DNA from: Kiloniellaceae bacterium
GTDB taxonomy: Bacteria; Pseudomonadota; Alphaproteobacteria; Kiloniellales; Kiloniellaceae
Direction: 5' to 3'
Length of the DNA: 21,061 nt
Assembly: GCA_021776195.1 (NCBI GenBank)
Contig: JAJFGK010000151.1
Coordinates: forward strand, 1 to 21,061
Position 1 is the first letter of the stretch; every line of letters starts with the position of its first letter. Under the pieces are notes generated by a model. The model was given only the letters and a program-made list of their open reading frames with translations. It was not told the origin of the DNA and did not search any database. Positions 1 to 7,852 of this stretch are shown here, one piece after another. The translations under genes were made by a program, and so were the position numbers.

Positions 1-143
1 GGCGATGCCGGAGGCTGGCCAAGGACTGGGAAAAATCAATCGCCAGCGCAGAGGCCTGGGTCCTCATTGCCCACATCCGCCTCGTCACCCGCCGCCTCGC
101 AAGGTATTGTTATGTCCCATAGAGTTTTGAGTCAGACTCTCAG
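1..143 (+). mobile_element. Right end of an IS5-family insertion sequence (partial, left copy)
   Basis: Positions 5-143 recur exactly, in inverted orientation, at 20923-21061. The segment holds the last 39 codons of a transposase gene followed by a short tail ending near GAGTCAGACTC (128-138), which looks like the terminal inverted repeat. The next bases, TCA, could be a TNA-type target site as used by some IS5-family groups. Only the 3' end of the element is in the window, so the other end and any target duplication cannot be seen. The element ends about 30 bp from the nrdJ stop codon. Confidence 0.8.
3..122 (+). CDS. IS5-family transposase, C-terminal fragment
   Basis: An open frame enters from the window edge and ends at TAG (120-122), giving 39 residues. 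It contains RRLAKDWEKSIASAEAW, then LIAHIRLVTRRLAR. This matches the C-terminal tail of IS5-family DDE transposases, which usually reads RRLAKD(Y/F/W)E...A(W/F)..IA.I.L..RR(L/I)AR. The catalytic DDE residues lie upstream and are not visible. An identical fragment is at the other end of the window on the opposite strand. The cut is at the window edge and need not be a real truncation. Confidence 0.8.
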   Translation, partial: RCRRLAKDWEKSIASAEAWVLIAHIRLVTRRLARYCYVP

Positions 144-173
144 GCTTTCGCCGCGGCACTCACGTCGCCCCGG

Positions 174-3100
174 TCAGGAACAGCCGCTGGTGCCGCCGCA
201 GGTGTCGCACTTCATGCAGGTGCCGTTGCGCAGCAGGGTGAAGTTGCCGCACTCGCCGCAGGAATCGCCTTCATAGCCCTTCATACGCGCCTCGCGGATT
301 CGCACCAAGCGTCCGTCGACGGCTTCCTTCGCGCCATTTCCCAGGACCACGGTCTCGGACTTGGTCTCTGTCAGGGTCTCGGTGGAGACGGCGAAGGACC
401 CTTGGTGCGCGGCCACGGCCTGGGCGGTGGCGGCGCTGGTCGCGGCCCCGGTCGCGCCTTGCCGCTCGCCGCCCTCGACGACCAGCAGCTGGTTGCGCAC
501 ATAGCCCGTGGAGGCCATGCGGCGGAGCTGCTCGACCACGGTCTGTTGCTGGCCCTCGGGCAGGTCGCCCTCGTGGCTGCCGCTGCCCACCGAATCCGGC
601 GTCAGGTCGGCCGGCTGCACGTGGGCCAGATCGCTGCGGCCGAGGTAGGAGATCGCCAGCTCGCGGAAGATGTAATCGAGCACCGAGGTCGACATCTTGA
701 TGGTGTCGTTGCCCTCGACCAGCCCCGAGGGCTCGAAGCGGGTGAAGGTGTAGGCCTCGACGAACTCCTCGAGCGGCACGCCGTACTGCAGGCCGATCGA
801 GATCGCGATGGCGAAGTTGTTCATCAGCGAGCGGAAGGCGGCGCCTTCCTTGTGCATGTCGATGAAGATCTCGCCGATCTCGCCGTTCTGATACTCGCCG
901 GTGCGCAGATAGACCTTGTGACCGCCGACGATGGCCTTTTGAGTGTAGCCCTTGCGGCGCTCGGGCAGGCGCTGGCGGTCGCGCGAGCGCTCGATGACTC
1001 GCTCGATGATCCGCTCGGCGACGATCTGGGCGCGCTGTGGCGGGTTGGCCGCGGCGACCTGTTCTTCCAGGGTCTCCTCCTCGTCGTCCTGGTCGATCCC
1101 CTCGAAGAGGCTGGAGGACAGCGGCTGGGAGAGTTTCGAGCCGTCGCGGTAGAGCGCGTTGGCCTTGAGGCAGAGACGCCAGGACAAAAGATAGGCCTCG
1201 GCGCAGTCTTCCACGGTGGCGCCATTGGCCATGTTGATGGTCTTGGAGATCGCCCCGGAGATGAAGGGCTGGGCCGCCGCCATCATGCGGATGTGGCTCT
1301 CGACCGAGAGGTAACGCTTGCCGTCGCGCCCGCAAGGGTTGGCGCAGTCGAAGACCGGCAGGTGTTCGGCCTTCAGGTGCGGCGCACCCTCCAGCGTCAT
1401 GGCGCCGGTGCAGTGGGTGTTGGCCGCTTCGATTTCTGCTTTGCCGAAGCCGAGCGAGGTCAGCATGTCGAAGGAAACGTCGTTCAACTCGGCGTCGGTG
1501 AAGCCGAGGATGGCGGTGCAGAACTCGTCGCCCAGGGTCCAGCGGTTGAAGGTGAACTTGATGTCGAAGGCGCTGGCCAGCGCGCTCTCCACGGCGTTCA
1601 GCGCGGCTTCGGTGAAGCCCTTGTCGCGCAGGCTGTCGTGGTTCACCCCCGGCGCGTCCTTCAGGCTGCCGTGGCCGACCGCGTAGCGCACGATCTCGTC
1701 GGCCTGCTTCATGCTGTAGCCGAGCGCGCCCAGGGCCTCGGGGACGGTGCGGTTGATAATCTTGAAGTAGCCGCCGCCGGCCAGCTTCTTGAACTTGACG
1801 ATGGCGAAATCGGGCTCGATGCCGGTGGTGTCGCAGTCCATCACCAGGCCAATGGTCCCGGTCGGGGCGATGACCGTGGCCTGGGCGTTGCGATAGCCGT
1901 GCGCCTGACCCAGCGCCAGGGCCTGATCCCAGGCCGCCCGGGCCGCCCCGGCCAGGGTCTCGTCGGGGCAGTCGGCGGCATCGAGCGGCACCGGCGAGAT
2001 CGAAAGCCCCTCGTAGCCCTTGCGGTCGCCATGGGCGGCGCGGCGATGGTTGCGCACCACCCGCAACATGGCCTCGCGGTTCTCTTCGAAGTGCGGAAAG
2101 GGGCCCATCTCGCCGGCCATCTCGGCCGAGGTGGCGTAGGCGACGCCGGTCATCACCGCCGTGATCGCCGCCGCCATACTGCGGGCCTTCTCGGAATCGT
2201 AGCTCAGGCCCGAGGCCATCAGCAGGCCGCCCAGATTGGCGAAGCCGAGCCCCAGGGTGCGGTACTGATAGGACAGCTCGGCGATGCGGGCCGAGGGGAA
2301 CTGCGCCATCATGACGGCGATTTCCAGGGTGACGGTCCAGAGCCGCACGGCGTGCTGGAAGGCCTCGATGTCGAGCCGGCCGTCGGGGCCGCGCAGCGCC
2401 ATGAGGTTCAGCGAGGCCAGATTGCAGGCCGTGTCGTCGAGGAACATGTACTCCGAACAGGGATTGGAGGCATTGATCCGCCCCGAGTTCGGGCAGGTGT
2501 GCCACTCGTTGATCGTGCTGTCGAACTGCACGCCCGGATCGGCACAGGACCAGGCTGCGTAGCTGATCTGCTCCCACAGGTCCTTGGCCTTGATGGTCTT
2601 TTCCACCTTGCCGTCGGTGCGGCGGATCAGGGACCAGTCGCCGTTCGCCAGCACCGCCTCGATGAACTCGTTGGTGAGGCGCACGGAGTTGTTCGAGTTC
2701 TGGCCCGAGACCGTCAGGTAGGCATCTGAATCCCAGTCGGTGTCGTAGGTCTTGAAGTCGATCTCGCTATAGCCCTGCTTGGCGAACTGGATTACGCGAA
2801 GGATGTAGTTCTCCGCGATCAGGGCCTTGCGCGCCGCGCGCATGGCCTGGCGCAGGGCGGCATTTTGTTTCGGATCGAAGGCGGCCTCGTTGTCGGTTTC
2901 CTTGCCCGCTGCAAGTCTGGCGCCATGGCAGGCCGCCATGATGGCGTTCAGGTGCTTGTTGCAGAGCTTCGAGCCGGCGACCAGGGCCGCCACCTTCTGC
3001 TCTTCGACCACCTTCCAGTTCACATAGGCTTCGATATCGGGATGATCGACATCGACCGTCACCATCTTGGCGGCGCGCCGGGTGGTGCCGCCGGACTTGA

Positions 3101-3965
3101 TCGCGCCGGCGGCGCGGTCGCCGATCTTCAAGAAGGACATGAGGCCCGAGGAGCGGCCGCCGCCGGAGAGCGATTCGCCGGCGCTGCGCAGCCGGGAGAA
3201 GTTGGTGCCGGTGCCCGAGCCGTACTTGAAGAGCCGCGCCTCGCGGACCCAAAGGTCCATGATGCCGTTCTCGTTCACCAGGTCGTCTTCGACCGACTGG
3301 ATGAAGCAGGCGTGGGGCTGCGGGCGCTCATAGGCGCCGGTCGAGCGCTTCACCTTGCCGGTTTCGTGGTCGACATAGTGGTGGCCCTGGCTCGGGCCGT
3401 CGATGCCGTAGGCCCAGTGCAGGCCGGTGTTGAACCACTGCGGCGAATTTGGCGCGCCCATCTGGCGGGCCAGCATGACGCGCATCTCGTCGAAGTAGGC
3501 CTGCGCGTCCGCCTCCTGGTCGAAGTAGCCGCCCTTCCAACCCCAATAGGTCCAGGTTCCGGCGAGACGGTCGAAGACCTGCTTGGCCGAACTCTCGCCG
3601 GTGGTGCCGGAATCGCCCTTCTCGGAGGCTTTCGCGGCCGCCCCGTTTTTGGTCGCCCCGCCTTTGGCTGTCCTGCCTTTGGCCGAGTCGCTTTTGGCGG
3701 CCTCGTCCGGGACCGAGCGCCAGAGCCAGGCGGGAACGTCCTTTTCCTCGACGCGCCGCCGCTTGACCGGCAGGCCGCGCTTGCGGAAGTACTTCTGCGC
3801 CAAGATATCGGCGGCGACCTGGGACCAGGCCGCGGGAACCTCGATGTCGTTGGCCTGAAAGACCACCGAGCCGTCCGGATTGCGGATCTCGCTCGAGGTT
3901 TTCCGGAACTCGATCGAGTCGTAGACGTCCTGGCCTTGGGTGGTGAAGCGACGCGAAATCCGCAT
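174..3965 (-). CDS. nrdJ: Vitamin B12-dependent (class II) ribonucleoside-diphosphate reductase NrdJ
   Basis: Makes deoxyribonucleotides using adenosylcobalamin as radical generator, so it needs no oxygen-dependent small subunit. The 1263-residue protein shows the catalytic set: N501-P-C503-S-E505 (NPCSE; thiyl-radical Cys503 with Asn and Glu), a likely redox pair Cys220 (PHACF) and Cys514 (TACNLASLN), and the APTGTIG loop. The C-terminus is a Cys-rich tail, [15 protein letters not shown] then [11 protein letters not shown], typical of the long alphaproteobacterial NrdJ and thought to act as swivel or metal-binding tail. The ATG at 3965 is chosen because AGGAGAGGG lies about 7 nt upstream and the family begins with MRISRRFT; a further 51 upstream in-frame codons are unlikely to be translated. 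Residues about 88-128 are a Lys/Ala/Gly/Ser linker encoded partly by a 15-bp repeat. The gene is monocistronic. Paired NrdR-like sites lie upstream, and no cobalamin riboswitch was seen. Confidence 0.96.
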   Translation of the reverse strand: MRISRRFTTQGQDVYDSIEFRKTSSEIRNPDGSVVFQANDIEVPAAWSQVAADILAQKYFRKRGLPVKRRRVEEKDVPAWLWRSVPDEAAKSDSAKGRTAKGGATKNGAAAKASEKGDSGTTGESSAKQVFDRLAGTWTYWGWKGGYFDQEADAQAYFDEMRVMLARQMGAPNSPQWFNTGLHWAYGIDGPSQGHHYVDHETGKVKRSTGAYERPQPHACFIQSVEDDLVNENGIMDLWVREARLFKYGSGTGTNFSRLRSAGESLSGGGRSSGLMSFLKIGDRAAGAIKSGGTTRRAAKMVTVDVDHPDIEAYVNWKVVEEQKVAALVAGSKLCNKHLNAIMAACHGARLAAGKETDNEAAFDPKQNAALRQAMRAARKALIAENYILRVIQFAKQGYSEIDFKTYDTDWDSDAYLTVSGQNSNNSVRLTNEFIEAVLANGDWSLIRRTDGKVEKTIKAKDLWEQISYAAWSCADPGVQFDSTINEWHTCPNSGRINASNPCSEYMFLDDTACNLASLNLMALRGPDGRLDIEAFQHAVRLWTVTLEIAVMMAQFPSARIAELSYQYRTLGLGFANLGGLLMASGLSYDSEKARSMAAAITAVMTGVAYATSAEMAGEMGPFPHFEENREAMLRVVRNHRRAAHGDRKGYEGLSISPVPLDAADCPDETLAGAARAAWDQALALGQAHGYRNAQATVIAPTGTIGLVMDCDTTGIEPDFAIVKFKKLAGGGYFKIINRTVPEALGALGYSMKQADEIVRYAVGHGSLKDAPGVNHDSLRDKGFTEAALNAVESALASAFDIKFTFNRWTLGDEFCTAILGFTDAELNDVSFDMLTSLGFGKAEIEAANTHCTGAMTLEGAPHLKAEHLPVFDCANPCGRDGKRYLSVESHIRMMAAAQPFISGAISKTINMANGATVEDCAEAYLLSWRLCLKANALYRDGSKLSQPLSSSLFEGIDQDDEEETLEEQVAAANPPQRAQIVAERIIERVIERSRDRQRLPERRKGYTQKAIVGGHKVYLRTGEYQNGEIGEIFIDMHKEGAAFRSLMNNFAIAISIGLQYGVPLEEFVEAYTFTRFEPSGLVEGNDTIKMSTSVLDYIFRELAISYLGRSDLAHVQPADLTPDSVGSGSHEGDLPEGQQQTVVEQLRRMASTGYVRNQLLVVEGGERQGATGAATSAATAQAVAAHQGSFAVSTETLTETKSETVVLGNGAKEAVDGRLVRIREARMKGYEGDSCGECGNFTLLRNGTCMKCDTCGGTSGCS
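3646..3705. repeat. 15-bp minisatellite (four units) inside nrdJ
   Basis: Four consecutive 15-bp units share a TTTGG core on the plus strand: TTTTTGGTCGCCCCG, CCTTTGGCTGTCCTG, CCTTTGGCCGAGTCG and CTTTTGGCGGCCTCG. Being a multiple of three, they encode a five-residue repeat of the form (A/T)-K-x-x-x in the linker between the N-terminal part and the reductase core. Copy-number change would keep the frame. Confidence 0.75.
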
Positions 3966-4337
3966 AGTGCCCTCTCCTGGTTTCTTGCTCTTTGCCTTGC
4001 GCACCGCGGCCAACAACGGGTCGCGCGGTGCCGGCGCGCGTTTATAATCCAACTTCGGCCCCAGCCGTGATCCGTGACGGCGACCGAGATCATGTGGGAA
4101 AGAACGAGGAGACCACAAAAACCCTAGGCGGGCTACAACAATTTGTGAACGAAACTCCCCGTCGCCACATCATCTAGTGAAATCGCAAATGATTAATAAA
4201 AAGTTTATCGAAAAAATATGACGCGATTTCAGTTAGTTATGAAATCTCTCTGCGAATCGGACGCAAGCGACTCTGTGCGTGATCCAGTGGTGCTTACCGG
4301 CTACCCCATGTAGGGGGGACCACACCATCTCTAGGGG
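3966..4337. other. Intergenic region upstream of nrdJ
   Basis: A 372-bp stretch with no convincing gene. It contains the nrdJ ribosome site (just above 3965), two NrdR-box-like palindromes (4133-4180), an AT-rich stretch at about 4181-4250 unlike the rest of the window, and at 4287-4323 a possible weak hairpin (GTGGT/ACCAC outside CCCC/GGGG) just after the stop of the upstream flavoprotein gene. That hairpin has no T run, so it is a poor intrinsic terminator. I could not assign a sigma-70 promoter with confidence. Confidence 0.6.
4133..4180 (-). promoter_or_regulatory. Tandem NrdR-box-like operator pair upstream of nrdJ
   Basis: Two 16-bp imperfect palindromes, CTACAACAATTTGTGA (4133-4148) and CCACATCATCTAGTGA (4165-4180), match 11 and 12 of 16 positions of the NrdR consensus as I recall it (ACACWATATNTWGTGT). 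Their centres are 32 bp apart, about three helical turns, which is the arrangement usual for paired NrdR boxes. They lie 168-215 bp upstream of the nrdJ start, implying a long leader if they overlap the promoter. nrdR itself is not in the window. Confidence 0.5.
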
Positions 4338-6410
4338 TCAGACGAGACCCGGATCTTCGCGCAGAAATGGCGCCCGACCGGCTCTTTCCGCGGACCCGCT
4401 CGCGTCCATGTCACGGGCGGCGAGGTGTCCGGCGTGGACCGCCGCGGCGATCGTGGCCGGCGCATGGCAATCGCCGATGGCCTGGAGCTGGACGATGCCG
4501 GCGGCGGCCAGGGCCGCCGAATCGGCCAGGAGCTCCTGGTACAGCGCGTCGTTGGGCAGGCGGCTGGTCACCATCACCACCGTGGCGGCCTCCAGGGTCT
4601 CCCGGCGGTCGCTATAGATGCAGGCGATCTCGACCTGGCCGGCGCCGATTTCCATCAGGTCGCGCTGGGTCGCCAGGGTGACGCCGCGTTCCAGCAGCCG
4701 GGTTTGGATGCGCTCCATTTCCATGGTGTGGGTCGACCACTGGGAGGCATTGTCGGCCGGCGTCACCAGGGTGACCGCGAGGCCCTCGTCGCGAAGTTTC
4801 TCGGCCAGCACGCCGCCCAGGTAATAGTGGTCGTCGTCGTAGATCACCACCGGCCCCTCGGGGCGCGCGCCGTCGATGACGGTATCGGGCGTGATCACAT
4901 GGGGCAGCTCGCTGCCGGGGATGGCCTGGCGATGGGCGCGGCCGAAGCCGTCCTGGCGCCAGCGCGCGCCGGTCGCCAGCAGCACCTTGGGAAAGCCGAA
5001 CTCTCTGACGTTCTCCGCCGTCAGCCGGCTCGCCGGGTAGATCTCGACATTGACCATTTTCTGCAGCTGCTGGACCCGGTAGTCGCGCACCCGGCTCCAG
5101 GCCGACAGACCCGGCAGGCGGCATTCCCGGGCGACCCGGCCGCCCAGTTCCTCGCCGGCCTCGGCCAGGGTCACCCGGTAGCCGCGCTGGCCGAGCGCCC
5201 GGGCCGCTTCCAGCCCGGCCGGGCCGGCACCGACCACCAGGACGGCATCGTCCGAGCCCTTGGGTGCGATGGTCTCGGGGTTCCAGCCGCGGCGCCACTC
5301 CTCGCCCATGGTCGGGTTCTGGGTGCAGCGCATGGGGACCATGGTGTAGTCGCCGGAGACGCAGATGTTGCAGCCGATGCACTCGCGGATGTCCTCCAGG
5401 CGGCCCTCTTCGATCTTCTTTGGCAGGTAGGGGTCGGCGATCGAGGGCCGCGCCGCGCCGATGAAGTCGAGCACCCCGCGCTTGATCTGCGAGACCATGG
5501 TGTCGGGCGAGGTGAAGCGCCCGACCCCGACCACCGGCTTGCTGGTGACCTGCTTGACGAAGGCCACGTAGTCCTCCTGGCTGCCCTCGGGCCCAAAGCG
5601 CGAGGTCACCGAATCGTTGGGCCAGGCCGAGACGTTGACGTCCCACAGGTCGGGCAGCTCGGCCAGCATCTCGACCACCTCGCGGCCCTCGCCGGCGGCG
5701 GTGATGCCTTCGGGACCGAGCAGTTCGTCGACGGCAAAGCGCACGGCGACGGCGCAGCTGTCGCCGACCGCCTCCTTGGTGTCCTCCAGGACCTCGCGGA
5801 ACAGCCGCACGCGGTTCTCCAGCGAGCCGCCGTACTCGTCGCCGCGGTGGTTGTGGCGGCGCGACAGGAAGTGCATCAGCATGGTCAGGTCATGGCCGGC
5901 ATAGACGTAGACCAGGTCGTAGCCGGCCTTCTTCGAGCGCAGGGCGGCGGCGCGGTAGGTCTGGCGCAGGGCCTTGATGTCGGCCTTGTCCATGGCCCGC
6001 GCCTGGACCGGGTGATAGCTGTCGATCGGCGTGTGGGAGGGCGACATGGGCGCGATGCGGCTGAACAGGTTGGTCGCGGAATGGCCGTTGTGGACCAGCT
6101 CGATCCCGGCCAGGGCGCCATGCTCCTGGATCGCCTCGACGACCCGCGCATGGTTGGCGATATCGCTGTCGTCCCACAGCCGCCCCTCGGCGAAGGGCGA
6201 GACCTCGCCGTCGGGGCTGATCTCGACCTCCTCGGTACAGACCACCGCCCAGCCGCCGGCCGCCTTGACCCCGCGCATGGCCGCCAGCGTGCGCGGTTGG
6301 CGGTGGCCCATGCCGTTGCAGTGCGGCACCTGATAGAAGCGGTTCTTCGCCGTCACCGGGCCGATTTTCACCGGCTCGAAGAGAATGTCGTAACGCGGAT
6401 CGCGGCTCAT
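4338..6410 (-). CDS. Trimethylamine/histamine dehydrogenase-family FMN and [4Fe-4S] flavoprotein
   Basis: A 690-residue relative of trimethylamine dehydrogenase (TMADH), which oxidatively cleaves or deaminates amines and passes electrons to an ETF. The N-terminal FMN barrel starts MSRDPRYDILFEP, almost as in TMADH. Cys31 (VPHC) matches the Cys that binds FMN covalently. Tyr170 and His173 (YAGH) and Asp266 match the catalytic residues. The iron-sulphur cluster cysteines are C344, C347, C350 and C362. A Rossmann motif VVGAGPAGLEAA starts near residue 392. In the TMADH aromatic bowl Tyr60 is replaced by Glu61 and Trp355 by Asp354, while Trp264 is kept (Trp263). Trimethylamine is therefore an unlikely substrate and a primary or polar amine is more likely. 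The start at 6410 follows family alignment; a 14-bp duplication places a minicistron over it. Alternatives are a dimethylamine, dimethylglycine or N-methyl amino acid dehydrogenase. Confidence 0.88.
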   Translation of the reverse strand: MSRDPRYDILFEPVKIGPVTAKNRFYQVPHCNGMGHRQPRTLAAMRGVKAAGGWAVVCTEEVEISPDGEVSPFAEGRLWDDSDIANHARVVEAIQEHGALAGIELVHNGHSATNLFSRIAPMSPSHTPIDSYHPVQARAMDKADIKALRQTYRAAALRSKKAGYDLVYVYAGHDLTMLMHFLSRRHNHRGDEYGGSLENRVRLFREVLEDTKEAVGDSCAVAVRFAVDELLGPEGITAAGEGREVVEMLAELPDLWDVNVSAWPNDSVTSRFGPEGSQEDYVAFVKQVTSKPVVGVGRFTSPDTMVSQIKRGVLDFIGAARPSIADPYLPKKIEEGRLEDIRECIGCNICVSGDYTMVPMRCTQNPTMGEEWRRGWNPETIAPKGSDDAVLVVGAGPAGLEAARALGQRGYRVTLAEAGEELGGRVARECRLPGLSAWSRVRDYRVQQLQKMVNVEIYPASRLTAENVREFGFPKVLLATGARWRQDGFGRAHRQAIPGSELPHVITPDTVIDGARPEGPVVIYDDDHYYLGGVLAEKLRDEGLAVTLVTPADNASQWSTHTMEMERIQTRLLERGVTLATQRDLMEIGAGQVEIACIYSDRRETLEAATVVMVTSRLPNDALYQELLADSAALAAAGIVQLQAIGDCHAPATIAAAVHAGHLAARDMDASGSAERAGRAPFLREDPGLV

Positions 6411-6433
6411 GGATCGCGGCTCATGGATCGCGG
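6397..6433. repeat. 14-bp tandem duplication over a start codon
   Basis: The unit GGATCGCGGCTCAT is present at 6397-6410 and 6411-6424, followed by a partial copy GGATCGCGG (6425-6433). On the minus strand each full unit carries ATGAGCCGCGATCC, so two ATGs lie 14 nt apart and out of frame with each other. Confidence 0.9.
6407..6424 (-). CDS. Five-codon minicistron MSRDP overlapping the flavoprotein start
   Basis: The upstream ATG (6424) reads ATG AGC CGC GAT CCA TGA, encoding MSRDP, the same first five residues as the flavoprotein. Its TGA (6407-6409) overlaps the flavoprotein ATG (6408-6410) in the arrangement ATGA. A good ribosome site, GGGGAGG, is placed about 10 nt before the upstream ATG and about 24 nt before the downstream one. 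The downstream gene would then depend on termination and reinitiation. Whether the small frame is translated is inference. Confidence 0.5.
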   Translation of the reverse strand: MSRDP

Positions 6434-6448
6434 GCCTCCCCGGGCTCT

Positions 6449-6463
6449 GGGGCCTCTGGCCCC
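6449..6463 (-). other. Short perfect hairpin in the flavoprotein leader
   Basis: GGGGCC TCT GGCCCC is a 6-bp perfect stem with a 3-nt loop, in the 145-bp gap between coq4 and the flavoprotein gene. It is just upstream of the GGGGAGG ribosome site. There is no T run, so it is more likely a leader structure or processing stop than a terminator. Confidence 0.4.
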
Positions 6464-6555
6464 GATTGTTGGGGCGCATGCTATCGGGCAGAGGCCGGCC
6501 TGCCAATCGCCGGCTTGTCGGGCGACCGATTTTACGTTTTCAAGAGCGCCGCCCC

Positions 6556-7170
6556 TCAAGCCAGCAAACGATACTCCCGCCGGAGGGCGTCCAGCGGCTC
6601 GGCAAAGCGCTCTTCCAGGGGCTCGCCGAGCAAAAAGACGGCCTCGCGCCCGCGCCGCCAACCCTGACCCAGATGGGCGAGGATGCGCCGGACCCGATGG
6701 GGCGCGCAGAGCGGGTAGAACAAGGTGGCGAGGACCAGGGCGGCGGTCATTCTGCGGCCGTAGCCCTGGGCCGTGGCGAAGGCCAGGACGCCGATTTCTC
6801 CGGCCAGGCTGGTGTCGTAGCCGAGCATGACGTGAAACATGTCATGGGTGACCAGGTAGCGCAGCGCGAAGCGGTTGCGCTGCACGACCGCCGCGAGGTC
6901 GGGCGAGACCGTGAGCGGGGTCAGGCCGCCGCCGATCAGGGCCTCGGCATAGGCCCGCCCGAAACTTCCCTGGGGCAGGCCGCGCAGCTGCTCGAGATCG
7001 ATCTCCGGCGGGGGGCCGGCGACCCGTTCGAGCCGGGCAAGCATTCGGGGATTGTCGCGGCCCCCCAGGGCATCGGCCTTCAGCAAGGCGAAGTCGCCGG
7101 CCGCGCCGTTTCTTCGATAGCGGCGAATGCCTTCGAAAAGCCGTCCGAGGCGGGACCGGGGCAGCGCCAT
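6556..7170 (-). CDS. Coq4 family protein (ubiquinone biosynthesis)
   Basis: A 204-residue protein with the Coq4 signature HDxxH-x11-E: His109, Asp110, His113 and Glu125, in THDMFHVMLGYDTSLAGE. Coq4 organises or assists the coenzyme Q synthesis complex and has been linked to oxidative decarboxylation of the ring C1 in Q biosynthesis; the motif is a proposed metal site. The start at 7170 fits the family length and lies 10 bp after the doxX stop, so the two are probably co-transcribed. A longer reading frame upstream would overlap doxX and is improbable. The start codon is inside a perfect 7-bp hairpin. Some bacterial Coq4 homologues have no proven role in Q synthesis, so the biochemical role is tentative. 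Confidence 0.85.
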   Translation of the reverse strand: MALPRSRLGRLFEGIRRYRRNGAAGDFALLKADALGGRDNPRMLARLERVAGPPPEIDLEQLRGLPQGSFGRAYAEALIGGGLTPLTVSPDLAAVVQRNRFALRYLVTHDMFHVMLGYDTSLAGEIGVLAFATAQGYGRRMTAALVLATLFYPLCAPHRVRRILAHLGQGWRRGREAVFLLGEPLEERFAEPLDALRREYRLLA

Positions 7171-7180
7171 TCGATGGCGC
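7164..7180 (-). promoter_or_regulatory. Hairpin covering the coq4 start codon
   Basis: GCGCCAT-TCG-ATGGCGC is a perfect 7-bp stem with a 3-nt loop. It fills the doxX-coq4 gap and includes the coq4 ATG (7170-7168). It could make coq4 translation depend on ribosomes finishing doxX. No T run follows. Confidence 0.5.
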
Positions 7181-7651
7181 CTAGTCGGTGCCCTGCGCCC
7201 GCCGCGCCGCGAGCCAGGCGTCGAGCGACCAGTTGTCGCGGCGGCGCAGCAGCCAGAGGGCGGCAAAGCCGGCCAGCACGGCCAGGGCGATGGCCTGGTT
7301 GCGGTTGGTCGGAAAGCCGTCCTTGATGACGAAGGGCGCGAGCAGGCTGGGCAGGATCACCGCCACGGTCACGCCGTGCATCAGGAAGCCCAGGGCATAG
7401 CTGACGACCCGCCAGAGCCCGAGGGCGATGGCCAGGCAGATGACGATCTGCGCCCAGCCCATGACCAGGGGCAGGGTCGATCCGATCTCGATGCCATGGA
7501 AATAGCCCCAGATCTTCTCGTACTGCGCCGGGGCCAGCAGTTTGTTCACCGCCCAGACGAAGAGGAACCAGGCGAGCCCGACCCGCAGGATCACCAGGCC
7601 GAGGGAGTCTTGCCAGGGGGGAGGGTTTGTGTCGGTCATTGTCTCACTCAT
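7181..7651 (-). CDS. DoxX-like integral membrane protein
   Basis: A 156-residue protein with four hydrophobic segments, roughly residues 18-40, 58-78, 84-106 and 120-138, and short polar termini. This size and the N-terminal VILRVGLAWFLFVWAVNKLL segment fit the DoxX family of small quinone-associated or unknown-function inner-membrane proteins. Two in-frame ATGs (7651 and 7639) are possible; neither has a strong ribosome site. It is upstream of coq4 with a 10-bp gap, so a shared quinone or membrane theme is plausible but not shown. The exact biochemical role is unknown. Confidence 0.7.
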   Translation of the reverse strand: MSETMTDTNPPPWQDSLGLVILRVGLAWFLFVWAVNKLLAPAQYEKIWGYFHGIEIGSTLPLVMGWAQIVICLAIALGLWRVVSYALGFLMHGVTVAVILPSLLAPFVIKDGFPTNRNQAIALAVLAGFAALWLLRRRDNWSLDAWLAARRAQGTD

Positions 7652-7682
7652 GCTTTATGGCGCGACCTGGTGGCGCCGGTGT

Positions 7683-7796
7683 CACCCCCCTCTCGGTCTC
7701 CCCCCGTCAAGCAGGGAGAAGATTACAATGGGTCCTTGCCCCATCTTACCTCACCCTTGACGGGGGAGGTCGACGCGTCAGCGTCGGGTGGGGGTG
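7683..7796. repeat. Long imperfect inverted repeat in the eutA-doxX gap
   Basis: In the 201-bp gap the inner arms CTCCCCCCGTCAAG (7698-7711) and CTTGACGGGGGAG (7756-7768) are reverse complements apart from one C. The outer ends CACCCCC (7683-7689) and GGGGGTG (7790-7796) also pair. It resembles the dispersed intergenic palindromes common in alphaproteobacterial genomes, and it may also act as a transcript end for eutA. No coding function is seen. Confidence 0.6.
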
Positions 7797-7852
7797 GAGC
7801 CGCCGTGCCGCGGTCTGTTCGATCATCTGGTTTGATCTGCCTGGCAGGTCCC

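Noticed and set aside
402..2729. A long open frame on the plus strand opposite nrdJ (775 codons)
   Set aside because: It is an antisense shadow produced by high GC and strong third-position bias of nrdJ. Its translation is low-complexity, rich in Gly, Ala, Val, Asp and His, with no domain, and nrdJ is unambiguous on the other strand.
4287..4323. Terminator hairpin after the flavoprotein gene
   Set aside because: Stems are only 4-5 bp and no T run follows on either strand. Kept only as a remark in the intergenic entry.
4262..4337. Possible cobalamin riboswitch before nrdJ (GCACCACTGG resembles part of a B12 box)
   Set aside because: The other conserved segments of the cobalamin riboswitch are missing, and a B12-dependent enzyme would not normally be repressed by B12.
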